A stretch of DNA of 64,000 bases, from assembly GCA_025765595.1 (NCBI GenBank), contig JAIVFH010000006.1:186001-250000 (forward strand). Direction: 5' to 3'. This document shows positions 1-13,740 of this stretch, one piece after another. The position numbers were made by a program, and so were the translations under genes. Source of the DNA: Obelidium mucronatum. Its lineage: Eukaryota; Chytridiomycota; Chytridiomycetes; Chytridiales; Chytriomycetaceae. Below the pieces are notes generated by a model. The model had not been told where the DNA came from and did no database searches. It worked only from the letters and a program-made list of their open reading frames with translations. The stretch's first letter is position 1. Each line of letters begins with the position of its first letter.

Positions 1-492
1 TGAGGACACTTCAACTTCAAATATCCCCATGACCATTCATCAATCTTTTGTTCGAACCAGTCTGACGTTGCAGCCTGTTCATTAAAAAAAAAAAAGCGGA
101 ATATTGATACCTCCAAGCTTCCAAAAATACACACACAAAAAAAAAACGCACATAAGCCAGCAGACTCGTCACTACGAACATGACAGCGTATCCAATACGA
201 GAAGCTGAAGAATTTCGAGCACCACACATGGAAAAACAGCAAGACAAGGTCTGTTTGCCTAAAACGTACAATCGAAAAATAGACACCCTTGAGTATCACC
301 CAACAGATCCCCTACCCCTACACCCACCCCACTCTTCCTCCTCCTATCCCGAGAAAACTGTTGAATATACATTACCTACACAGCACGCCAGATTCGTGGC
401 ACAAGAAGTTGCCACACTCGTAATGATGGATGCCATTTTATTATCTTTTAATTATAATAAATAAATTAAAAAAAAATAAAATCTATTAAAAA
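1..492. other. unassigned left-edge stretch
   Basis: No gene is confidently recognised. A plus-strand open frame begins at an ATG at 180 and stops at 464; the stop region overlaps AATAAA-like runs, and the BUD32 start follows 29 bp later. The frame encodes a Pro/Ser-rich, otherwise featureless stretch. It might be the 3' end of a small spliced gene, because a possible donor lies near 249 and a possible acceptor near 383. The rest is A-rich with short A runs. No RNA gene was seen. Confidence 0.25.
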
Positions 493-1697
<1,205 letters not shown>

Positions 1698-1740
1698 TAT
1701 AATAAATATCTATAGTAAAAAAAATAGATTTATGCAAAAT

Positions 1741-3104
1741 TTATTTGATCCCTACCAGACCCTTTTCAGTGATAATGAATTCCACTCCACTGCCCCCAGA
1801 AGGTCCATTTGGAGTAAATACAACACTCAGCCGTCGCCTAGTTACAAGTTTCCGTATTCCGCCCTTCATCGTTTCAGAGTCATCCCCACTGCCAACGTCT
1901 TGATACTTTGATTTTGAAATGCAAATCCGCGTATTCACACAAGAAGCCCACAGCAAACCAAGTGCAGGTTTCGTTGCTGAAGAAAACCCGTCATGTGAAG
2001 CAGTATTCCCGCGACTCTGCGATTCATCCACCATGAAGGCCTTTTCCATTCCATGCTCAGATCCAGTTGCAATTGGAACCAGAGATAAAACGTCATTGAA
2101 AGCAGAATCACCTCCAGATTGAGAAATATTGGCAGAGACCTTTTGATGAACACACACAAAAATAAAGAGGTTTCGTTAGTTGAGAATAGACTAATTACCA
2201 ACAACTGACATATCCTTGTAACCTGATTGATGCAAACCACAACAGCGTCGAATTGAGAAGCTACTTTCTTTAAAGCTTGTCCCATCGCCAGTACCATTGC
2301 TTCCCGATCCACACGAGCCATTAATCCCTTTGGAGCACACCGTTTCTTGCTGCTGTTTGAAGATGATTCAGAGGCTAAAGGTTTTCGTTTCTTGTTGTTG
2401 GGATCGTTTGAATGCTGGTTATTGTTGATTTCGTTCGTCGTCTGTTGGTCCTCCATCTGTTCGGCCTCGATAGAGAATCCGTAGCGCAGCGTCGCAGCCA
2501 CCGAGTCCACGACAACCAGCTTGATGTTGTGTTTCAGCATGAGTGCCGGCAGCGTGTACTTGAGAATGTGCAGCAGCGTGTCCGGATCGCGCACGTGCAG
2601 AATGTGCACGTTGTCCGAGGCGGGTGGCGCGTCCGCGTCGGCGTCCGGTTCCGCCAGCGCGGCGGCCAGCTGGGCAAAGCGCGCGGACGCAAACAGCGAC
2701 TCTGAGAGCACAAACACGGCGCCGGCGGCCAGGCCGCCGCGCGCCTCGGGCCGCTGCGCCGTGACGGCCAGCTGCAGCGCCAGCTGCGTCTTGCCCGCGC
2801 CGCTCTCGCCAAACACCTCCGTCAGCTGCGCGCGCCGCAGTCCGCCGCCGAGCGCCGCGTCGAGCGCTGCGCTGCCCGTCGACAGCGGCGTCTTTGTCGG
2901 CGTCCGCGTCTCTTTCGGCGTCCGTGTCCGAGCGTCGAACGCCGCCGCCGCCGCCGCGAGCGTCAGCGCGCGCGTCTGCGCCGCCGTCTGCCGAACGCGC
3001 TGCCCGAGGTCCGCCGCCTCGGCGAGGAGCACAAACGCCGCCGCATCCGCCGTGTCTGACGCGTCAATCCCTGCCCGCGCGAGCACTGCTGAAAACTGCT
3101 GCAT
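1741..3104 (-). CDS. XRCC3: XRCC3-type RAD51 paralogue
   Basis: Likely acts in homologous recombination, where XRCC3 (Rad57 in yeast) helps load or stabilise RAD51 filaments. Two exons, 2223-3104 and 1741-2139, join in phase 0 to give 426 residues. Walker A is GESGAGKT at residues 99-106, with QLALQL after it. Walker B is LVVVDSVAA, and VVCINQV closes the core. The C-terminal exon carries PALGLLWA and a terminal FIITEKG strand typical of the XRCC3/DMC1 fold. Between Walker B and the INQV strand lies an Asn/Ser/Lys-rich insertion of about 50 residues with two basic clusters (KKRK, KKR), absent from human XRCC3 as I know it. The first 500 bp of the coding region are extremely GC-rich and Ala/Arg-rich, unlike the rest of the gene. 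Confidence 0.88.
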
Positions 3105-3233
3105 TGGTTGTTTTGTATAATAAATAAATAAATACAGTGCAAAAAAACAACAAACTATTATTCAAATCAAATCCTTTCCTTGTCATCTGTCAGATTGCAA
3201 AAAAACAACTAATCCCCTTTATCTGATATTGCT

Positions 3234-4168
3234 TCAAACACTGTAACGGTCCTTGTTTGCGAAACTCGAATTGTGCGCCATGGCGTCAGTATGCGCCTGA
3301 AAGCCAAGAACCTCCTCGGCAGTGTAGTTCAACGCCTTCTTCCACGCAGTTCCAACACGAATACACTTTTCTCCATCATTGTACGATTTGGTCCACAAAG
3401 CAATACGGTTTCCGTGACGACGAACACTGACAACAGCTCCGAGAATCTCATCGGCATCTTCAAAATTCTCTCCAATCACCGAGAGCATCTAATAATAATA
3501 TAGCGTCAGGAATACCGTCTCGAGAGAAAAAAAAGATCAAAGATGTTGTCTCAGCAGCATATTTGCAACTCCATCACAGAAACAAACTAAAAAAAAAAAC
3601 ATACCGTGTGCAACCACAACGTGTCCAGCTCTGGCAATCTAGCCTTTGTAACTTGTCCGACCCATTTTCCTCCCCTTTCGTTTTGCGGGTCTTCCCACAT
3701 TGGTTGCACTCCAGCCTGAAGTGTGAATAAATATCAGCAGGGAGCTGCCGGTACAAACCGCCCTTTAACACATACCTGAAACAGGTGAAAGTTTGATCCT
3801 GCAGACAGAGCAGAAGCCTTAATAATGTTGTTGTAAACCCTGTGAATATTTTAAAAACGAGTGTCAGTCCCTATGCCACACCCACAACACATCCCCTTCC
3901 GCCATTGAAAATCACTAGCCACGAGCGACCCGCCTCACAACACTAACCCCCAAAAGTCTTCCACAGTCTCAAATGTAATCAGGTTCTTTAATGAATCATG
4001 CCAATTGGTCTGCGTAGCCCGCTTCTGCTGCGAATCAAACCAGAGTGTCCATTTTCTGTTGAGCTTGTGCTTGACAGTAATGTCAGTAGCAGGCACCATA
4101 AGTGCATGCGCCTGTGGCCGACGCTGCTCCTGCTGAGGCTCGGCATCTTCTTTGTCGTCTTTCGTCAT
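3234..4168 (-). CDS. EIF4E: eukaryotic translation initiation factor eIF4E
   Basis: The cap-binding protein of eIF4F. Four exons, 3948-4168, 3776-3839, 3605-3715 and 3234-3488, join in frame to 216 residues, the usual eIF4E size. Recognisable landmarks in order are HKLNRKWTLWFD, VEDFWGVYNNI, a LFQAGVQPMWED block with the cap-stacking Trp, KWVGQ, LDTLWLHT, a GAVVSVRR strand with the cap-phosphate-contacting basic residues, and IALWTKSYND. The start ATG at 4168 gives an acidic, Gln-rich tail before the core. The coding end lies 130 bp from the XRCC3 start, and the gene lies just outside the left arm of the first inverted duplication, so it is single-copy here. Confidence 0.94.
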
Positions 4169-4403
4169 TATTTGCTTTTACGAAAAGCAAAAAAAAAGGA
4201 CCAAATAATAGTTAAGCAACAGTACAACTCGAAACACCCTAATTTAAAAATGACTTTGCCCCATCAAAAAAGAAGTCGTGAGGTCGTTGGATCTTTTTTT
4301 GTTATTTTTTACTTGCTACAACCCCAAGACGAGATAGAACAAAAAAAAAAACACCCCAAAAGGTCCGTAAGTCAACGTGATTCTCATTGTTTCACCAACT
4401 TTT

Positions 4404-5194
4404 TTAGTGCTTGGTGGCCTTGCCTTCCTTCTTGTCGATCTGGAGGCAACAAATAAATGAGTACTTTAAGAAGAAATAAATGGTACTAAGGTTTATCAAA
4501 CCCACCTGCTCGTTGTACCAGGCAGCAGCTTCGTTCTTGAGAACTTGTTGAGCACTAGCTTCACGAACGTTCTCACTGTTGTTGGTTCAGGGGGAAGGTG
4601 AAATGGAACGTCAGTCACTTTCCGGACCCAAACTCCCATCAGTCCAAAAAAACAGCCTCAAAATCTACTAAAACACACGCCCAAGATTCTAATTTTGATC
4701 CATCGTCATTCCGTTCCACTGCTGCTCATGTAATTTATCCATGCTCCCCTGACCAACCCAACATCCACACAATCGCAACAGCTTAAGGCAAATTCTGAAA
4801 AGATTCGCATTCAAATAGTTCATCGCAATGGGTATCTGCCGTGTCGCCCGTTCGTTCGTTCGTCCAGTCAACACTTCCAACAAAACCAACTCCCTCTATC
4901 CACGCAAAAGAGAAAATAAAGCAAGCCACTGTACATACACGACTTTCGCCCACTTGTCAGTAGGGTCTGGTAGCAGGACAACAAGACAATCAGTATCAAA
5001 AACAGAAACACCAACCACACCAGAAAAAGGGAAAAATTAGATCAGGGGACGATTTTACCGTCTCTCAACTTGACTCCGGCAAAGTTGAACAAGAAGTACG
5101 CAGTGGTTCCAGAAATCAAGAATGGGAAGTAAGTCTTGAGCATAGACGCTGGCCAGACTTTCATGCCCAAAAAGGTACGGTTCAACGTTGCCAT
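4404..5194 (-). CDS. ATP synthase subunit J (Atp18)-like protein, left copy
   Basis: Probable small membrane subunit of mitochondrial F1Fo ATP synthase. Exon 1 is 5059-5194; the intron positions mirror those of the right copy and give about 89 residues. The N-terminus reads FLGMKVWPASMLKTYFPF and then a single membrane span, in the pattern of fungal Atp18 (FGLxKWPTPxLKPxxPF). A hydrophilic tail rich in Ala, Glu and Lys follows, longer than in the fungal Atp18 proteins I know, so the assignment is by the N-terminal half only. The last exon encodes DKKEGKATKH here and AKKEGKASKH in the right copy. It is divergent from CAP10, with 112 bp between the two starts. Confidence 0.6.
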
Positions 5195-5306
5195 TTTTTC
5201 CCTTAGTTTTTTTCTGTCTTTATTCTCATATCAATGAATAATTTATTTCAACTTTAACCGCCAATTCCACTCATCCCGCCTCTTCTTCTGCCACTGCCAT
5301 CGAATA
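5195..5306. promoter_or_regulatory. divergent promoter region between Atp18-like and CAP10 genes, left arm
   Basis: Only 112 bp separate two divergent start codons, so both promoters must lie here. The sequence is T-rich near the Atp18-like side and shows little alignment with the corresponding 72-bp interval of the right arm (29593-29664). The two copies may therefore be expressed differently. No specific factor site is assigned. Confidence 0.5.
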
Positions 5307-6770
5307 ATGTCATCGCTGCGCATGCTTGCTGGAACTTGCGCGGCGGTCATTATCCTCGTCAATGTCTACATCCTCTCCACAGTTACAGACCCGCACAGTA
5401 AAGTCTCACCAATGTATCTCGAAAGATACATTGAACAATTTGGAAGAGACCCGCCGAAAAACTACAACCGATGGGTAGCATTCGCGCTTGCAAAAGGCTG
5501 TCACACAGACCCGCGGAATTATAAACAGATATACACTGACTTGGACCCATGGATCCAGAAGGGGACCATTGATCCTGCTGCCGTCAATGCCTTGGAGAAC
5601 AAAGCAGTTACCATGGTAAAACAAGAATCCGGTGACATAAAACCGCGTTATTCAAACTAACCCATTCTTTTCCAGACAATAAAGTTCTTCTTTGGCAGAT
5701 TCTATGGAAGCCCCATCTCAACTTTACTAAATCCCGGCCGTTCCATCTTCAGCGGATCGAAAAACTTCAAGTTTGTGATAAACACGTTTGACGAACCGCT
5801 CCACATTCCAGCCGATTCCAACACCAACAGCCGCACCACCAATCCCGTTTACCATAATCAAAATGAAGTATTTGAACATAGTTCCTGCTTGAGGGAACAT
5901 TACGACTCTGTGATTTATTCAAACGATACTATGGACGGATATGATGCCATCAGCGGGAACAAAACCTTGCGCGAGCAGCATGGCTATTTCATGCACCCAG
6001 ACAGTTTCGTCACCCAAAACAGAGGCGGTCCCGACGAAGCCGCACCCATCTTCTCACAAAGCAAACTGTCGTGCTTCCGCGATGTACTGATGCCCATGAT
6101 GTACCACATGGAAATCGCCAACAACCGTGTCACGGATACCATTCCCTGGGAAAAGAAGCTGAACGTTTTGTTCTGGCGTGGAAGCACCACGGGTGGGAGT
6201 TACAGAAGTAACGCTCCTTGGGAACGGTATCCGCGCACCAGACTTATGGATTGGGGCCTTGAATATGAACGAAGGCATCCGGGGTCGACTTTTGACGCCG
6301 GGAAAGGATTCACACCGCCTCGTCCCGATGGGTTGAGTGTCGACGTTGGATTCAATATGATGCAGCAGTATGACCACACCGTCATGAAAAAGATTGGCGA
6401 CAAGTACGGCTTCAAAAAGGGGGTCAAGTTTTCGAATACAAAGCGATTCAAGTATCTGCTGGTGCTCGATGGCAACACGTGGCCTTCCAGGCTCCAGCAG
6501 TACTTGCAAACCAACTCTGTTGTCTTGTACAACGGCATCTTCACCGACTACTACAACTGGAAGCTGATTCCCATGGTGCATTACGTTCCTTTCAGGCTTG
6601 ACTATTCTGATTTGGAGGAAAAGCTGGACTGGTTGATGAAAAACGACGACAAGGCCCGGGAAATCGCACAGAATGCCAAGAAACTGATGGAACGCGTGAG
6701 TCGGCCCGAGGAGCAACAGTGCTACACAACGCTGCTGATGCTGGAATACTCTTCTCTATACGGAGCATAA
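5307..6770 (+). CDS. CAP10-type glycosyltransferase (GT90), left copy
   Basis: Likely a Golgi type II membrane glycosyltransferase of the CAP10/GT90 (DUF821-like) family; the sugar and acceptor are unknown. Two exons, 5307-5615 and 5676-6770, give 467 residues. A membrane anchor spans about residues 6-26. The catalytic region carries VLFWRGSTTGGSYR, then LVLDGNTWPSR and QQYLQTNSVVLYNG, which are standard family blocks, and ends in a helical AREIAQNAKKLM segment. The first exon and the start of the second differ strongly from the right copy (for example NPVYHNQNEVFEHSS here versus RPPVYNSPTDVFVHNS), while the last two thirds are almost identical. It converges on the homeodomain gene with 72 bp between stops. 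Confidence 0.85.
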
Positions 6771-6842
6771 ACAATGTAAATAAAGAACAAGCTGGGGAAT
6801 AATTTACGTTTATTATGGGGGTTTGACGCCCACAAGTCAACA

Positions 6843-8681
6843 TCAATGATTTAGTCGCATTACAAGGGGACTAGTATTGGTACTATACTGTTCTCTAAGC
6901 TGTTTCACGGCATCAACGTCAATACCGAACAACCCGGCTAAAACCTGTTCTTCCTGCAGTGCAAGATCCACCGGTCCGGCTCCACCTCCTTCCGACGATT
7001 TGTTTTCTTCTTCCTCCTCCTCCTCGTCGTCGCTCCATTTCTCGTCCGCCGCTTCCTTTGCCGACACTGACGGCTTACCGTCTCCTTCGTCTCGCAATCC
7101 ACTGCCATTAACACCAGACAACGACGACGCAGGAGCGTCCCCACGCTTCTTCTTTTTGCTCATCATCTTTCTCTTGGACTTGAACCACGTCTTGATCTTC
7201 TCCACTGTAACCCCAATCTCCGTAGATATCTGCAAGGCAACCGAATCATCCACATATGGACTGCGGTCATAATACGAATTGAGGATTGTTGTTTGCGCCG
7301 GCGTCAGCATGTGATAGGATTTGAAGTCGGTTTGTTGGATGTTGGGCGACGATACTGGAGACGAGGACGGAGTTCCGGCGGCGACAGGGCTGGCGCTGCG
7401 CTTCCGCTTCTTGGTGTTGAATCGCTTGCGGCTGTACCTGAATCCGCACAGTGAAGTACAAAAAAAAAAATAACGAATGAATGAGAATGGTGAATGATGA
7501 TTGGGAAACGGTAATCAACGAACCATGTCTGAATCTGCTTCACAGTCAGCCCCGTCCGAACGGCTAGATCGCGCGCTCCTTCCTCGGATTCATACGGGTT
7601 TCGCAAGAATGCCTCATTCAGGATGCGGGATTGGTCGGCCGACAAAATGGTGTTTGAGCGCACGCTTGGGCGGATAACCGCAGGGATACTAGACGAGAGC
7701 GTTTCTGCTATCGTGGAGTCGGGACTGTTTGACAACGGAGTGTACAGATCCAATGTTGACAGCGTCGGGGAATCCAGAGCAGTCTTTCGTTGCGAGGCCC
7801 GTTTGTTGGAATACCTGTCATTGCTCAGATGAGCAGCCTTCCTTCATGATACACAGACAAATCAACAAGCCTTACCAGTTCCGCACTTTATCTGCACTGA
7901 TTCCCAGTTCTGCAGAAAGCTCGTCCGCCTGCAATGTTTCCAAGTATTGCGACGATGCAAATGCCGAGTTCAGGGCGTCCGACTGCGAGTAATTCATGGT
8001 ATGGTGCGACTTGAGAGATGTGGAAGACGGAGAGTTGCTGTCGTCGCTTCCCACCGACTCTGCATCGTCAAACTTCCGCATCGACTTTCGTTTGTTGGCA
8101 TACCTACATAACGCAGGATATCAGCACCCCACACCCATGCACGACTCCCCGAATGACAATCATTCTCTGTCTTACCATCCACGAATCTTGTCCACAGACA
8201 AGTCCAGCCGATCCGCCAGATATTCCGTATCTTCGGGTTGCAAGTATGGATTCTGCTGGAACGCCGCCGTCAAGCCTGCAATCTGAGCGCTCGTAAGCCG
8301 CTTCCACGGCCGCAAAGGCCCAGAATTGCTGCCGTTGGATGCCGTCTCGAAATCATTCATGTTCGAACTGGTCCCACTCGGTGTGTGTGCGTATTCCGTC
8401 TTGTTTCCAGCCGCAGCCTTCTGCTTCATCGTATACCGTCGCTTTCCGTACCTTTGAAGTTGTTTGGCATGGGTGGGGAGGGAGTGTTATGGCGTGGTTT
8501 CCATGAGAATTTTTGCGTTTTCGACCACTCTAGACTAATATGCAGATCGACAAGCTCACCAGTTATGCACCTGCTTCACAGTTAGTCCAAGCAGCTCCGA
8601 GAGCTCCGACGCTTCATGTTCCTTCAAGTACTGGTTGATTGCAAATCTGCCGTTGAGGACAGCCAGTTGTTGGGGTGTCAT
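6843..8681 (-). CDS. five-homeodomain protein, left copy
   Basis: A predicted DNA-binding protein with five tandem homeodomain-like units; fungal homeodomain proteins usually have one. Exon structure matches the right copy (26237-28066). Helix 3 of units 1 to 5 reads WYGKRR, WYANKR, WYSNKR, WYSRKR and WFKSKR. Introns interrupt units 1-4 at the Trp codon. The C-terminal tail has a basic KKKKR stretch, an acidic run of Glu/Asp and a final short helix. Differences from the right copy lie mainly in linkers and tail (for example REEGDVKPSVSSK on the right versus RDEGDGKPSVSAK here); the domain cores are nearly unchanged. Role unknown: transcriptional regulator is inference. Confidence 0.85.
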
Positions 8682-9252
8682 GATGGTGGGACAGAACTGG
8701 AATCAGATGAAAGCTGGCTGTTGGACACTGAATGCGCTGGTGGTTGAATTCCTTGTCTCCGAATACAGGTCTTTCAGGTGTGGGACTGTGTATTCCAGGG
8801 GTGGGTGGTGCGCAGGTTTCTGGTGTGTTGGATTCCCCCAATAAGCAAATGGGAATGGGGGAGAAAGCTTCCAAGTTGTTCTCGGAAAAAAAGCAAATTT
8901 TTGTAATTGGTAACACTGAACGCTTGCAGGGAATGCCCGAATGCGTCGCGGGTTTCCATGCAAGGACCTAAAATGGGATGGGGAATGGGCGGGGACTGTG
9001 GCTGGGGGTTATTCCAGTTCCTGGCGTGCCTGTTGCACCATGTCTCCCGACAATGCAGAGAACTGAGGGAGACAGAATACACTAATGTATGACTTCAAAG
9101 AGTGGTCTTCATACGATATCTTCATACGTTATAGTTGCCTCTATTAAATAATTCTCGGCCAAGGAGTCAACGAAATAAATTAAATATTAAACGAAAGGAG
9201 CACCCCGAAATCATTCGAGTTGATGACAGAAAGATGCGTAGCCGCGACTGTG
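8682..9252. other. intergenic region between homeodomain gene and CDC25, left arm
   Basis: About 570 bp, matching 25665-26236 of the right arm. It should hold the 5' leader and promoter of the homeodomain gene and the 3' end of CDC25. An AATAAA-type signal and an A/T-rich stretch lie around 9140-9190. The right copy carries an extra 5-bp tandem TGAAC in the leader. No further gene is seen. Confidence 0.6.
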
Positions 9253-10791
9253 CTAAGTTCTGAGAAACCCAGTGGAATAACACCTCTTGAACTCCTTTTT
9301 ATGCATCTGCGAGAACTTGCGGAGCTCATCGCTATGTGCAGGATCATTCATGGTCGTGTATCCGTTTGGTGAACAGTGGTGCTGGATGGGTAAGACCTAG
9401 TAAGAGGCGGAACGGAATGCAACCAAACAATGAGAACACACCTGGAATTTGCTGAAAAAGCTGGCATAGCCGCCGTCAAGAATATACACGTTGGGGTAGT
9501 CCAAGTGTGGGTATAAAGACATGTTCGCGTTGCGGTCGTGGTTCCGCAAATGAAGCCCCCTGCAAAAACGTCAGCGTCAGCCTATTTAGATTGTTGGTGA
9601 AACAGCAACTCACATCATTGGAGCCCTCTGCACACTGAACTCGCAGTGGAATACCACAACGCGGGGTCTTTGGCCTGGCAAAGGAAAAAAGGTTGACTCC
9701 AGCGCGCCAGTTGTGTTGATGTTGAGCGCGCCTTGGATATGGCCTCCCGTGAATTCATAGGGCTGCAACACACTCAGCTGTTAAGTGCACAATTACAAGG
9801 ACCAAATTGATGCAACTCACGTATCGGCAATCGATGATCAAAAAGTCTTGGAACTGGGCCATATACTTTCCCTCCAAAACGTCAGCCAGCTACACACAGA
9901 GAAAGCGTTAGCGAAACACTATTTCATACTAAATCAAGCTTGAACAAACAGTTTCGGGGGTGATTCGCTTCAGCGCGTCGCTGCATTTCTCTGTGCAGGG
10001 CAGAAGGGAATGTGGAGTCAGTTCTTCACAGTCCATCGCCATCGTCTTTCTAATTTTCCCCGTTGGAAGCGAATGCGCCGTGACGACGGGCTGCCCGGGT
10101 TGCTGGATTAGCATTCCGGTTGTTTCTCCAAAACTGGTAGACACTGGCCGCGACTTCACACCGAGAGCGTGCGAGGTTCTAGCAGGTCCAAAGCCAAAGG
10201 GGGTTTCGATTTCCATTTCGCAACTGCGATCTCTCTTTTTCAAAGAATAGGGCGCGCTCTGTTGCAACGGACTTCAGAACGTAGCTTCCACTGTGACGGA
10301 AAAACAGATCAATACCTCGGTTGCAACGTCTAAAGAGTAAGACTCTTCACTCTTTCCGAATTGTGCCATTTGCATGGGTGATTTCTGCGGCGGCCTGAGA
10401 GTTTTGTTTCCCCTTTGATTCCAGTGAGAAACACCTGTTTTTGCAGTCGGAAACGGTAAACGCGGCGGTTTCGCGAGGCCGCCGCGTGCATTGCGCAATG
10501 ACTTGCCATCCAGAGCTTGCGGACCCGTGCCTAGGCTTCTGTGGGAAAAAAGTCCGAAATATGATGGAGACAACTCAGTGGACGTCCGGAAAGCAGCAGA
10601 AACACACACACACACCCAAGCACACCGAGCCCCTCGTCTTCCGTCTCCGGAGATGATGGAACCAGCGAGCCAAAACGCGTCTCCGAATTGCTGGAATTCT
10701 CCAGCCGTGGCAGACAAGTCGCGTGTCGAGTAAACAGTCTGGGTTTTGCCTCAACAACAAAAGACGTGAATGGCGAGCCGTCTTCATCCAT
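9253..10791 (-). CDS. CDC25: CDC25 M-phase inducer phosphatase, left copy
   Basis: A dual-specificity phosphatase expected to remove the inhibitory Tyr phosphate from CDK1 at mitotic entry. The rhodanese-type catalytic domain reads LIIDCRYPYEFTGGHIQGA. The active-site loop is HCEFSVQR, with the C-x5-R signature and the CDC25-specific EFS. It is followed by the NANMSLYPHLDYPNVYILDGG block and a C-terminal SPNGYTTM segment. The N-terminal half is Ser/Pro-rich with SP sites, as in regulated CDC25 proteins. Seven or so exons, start at 10791. It has QPVVTAH where the right copy has QPVTAQ, a 3-bp in-frame indel. It is divergent from Miro, with 248 bp between starts. Confidence 0.92.
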
Positions 10792-11039
10792 TGTTGTGTT
10801 TTTAGACGCTGTGGTCAAGGCGAATGGCCTGGCACTGCAGTCTGTGTTAGTGGATCGTGATTCCTCCTTTGGGCTTCGCGACGCTCATCAACCTTACCTG
10901 CCACACGGCGGGTCTTCAGCAGTGTTGGGCATGCTTGCTCCGGGTATCGACAGCAAGTGTTTGTCAGACAGCATTGGTGACGTTGAATGCAATAAATAGA
11001 TAGAAAAAATAGCTGTGTTGAAAGTTATTTAGAAAGCAC
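10792..11039. promoter_or_regulatory. shared divergent promoter of CDC25 and Miro, left arm
   Basis: A 248-bp interval between divergent CDC25 and Miro starts. It is nearly identical to 23880-24129 of the right arm. Both copies of both genes therefore probably share the same regulation. No defined factor site is claimed. Confidence 0.5.
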
Positions 11040-13686
<2,647 letters not shown>

Positions 13687-13740
13687 AGAGAAAAAGTGTT
13701 AAATCGAGATTAAATTTAAAGAAGCATATATTTATTTCTA

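Noticed and set aside
2521..3120. Long plus-strand open frames opposite XRCC3
   Set aside because: They arise from the GC-rich composition; the minus strand holds conserved Walker motifs and a spliced C-terminus.
3998..4456. Plus-strand open frame opposite the eIF4E start
   Set aside because: It crosses poly(A) stretches and lacks any conserved feature; eIF4E on the other strand explains the region.
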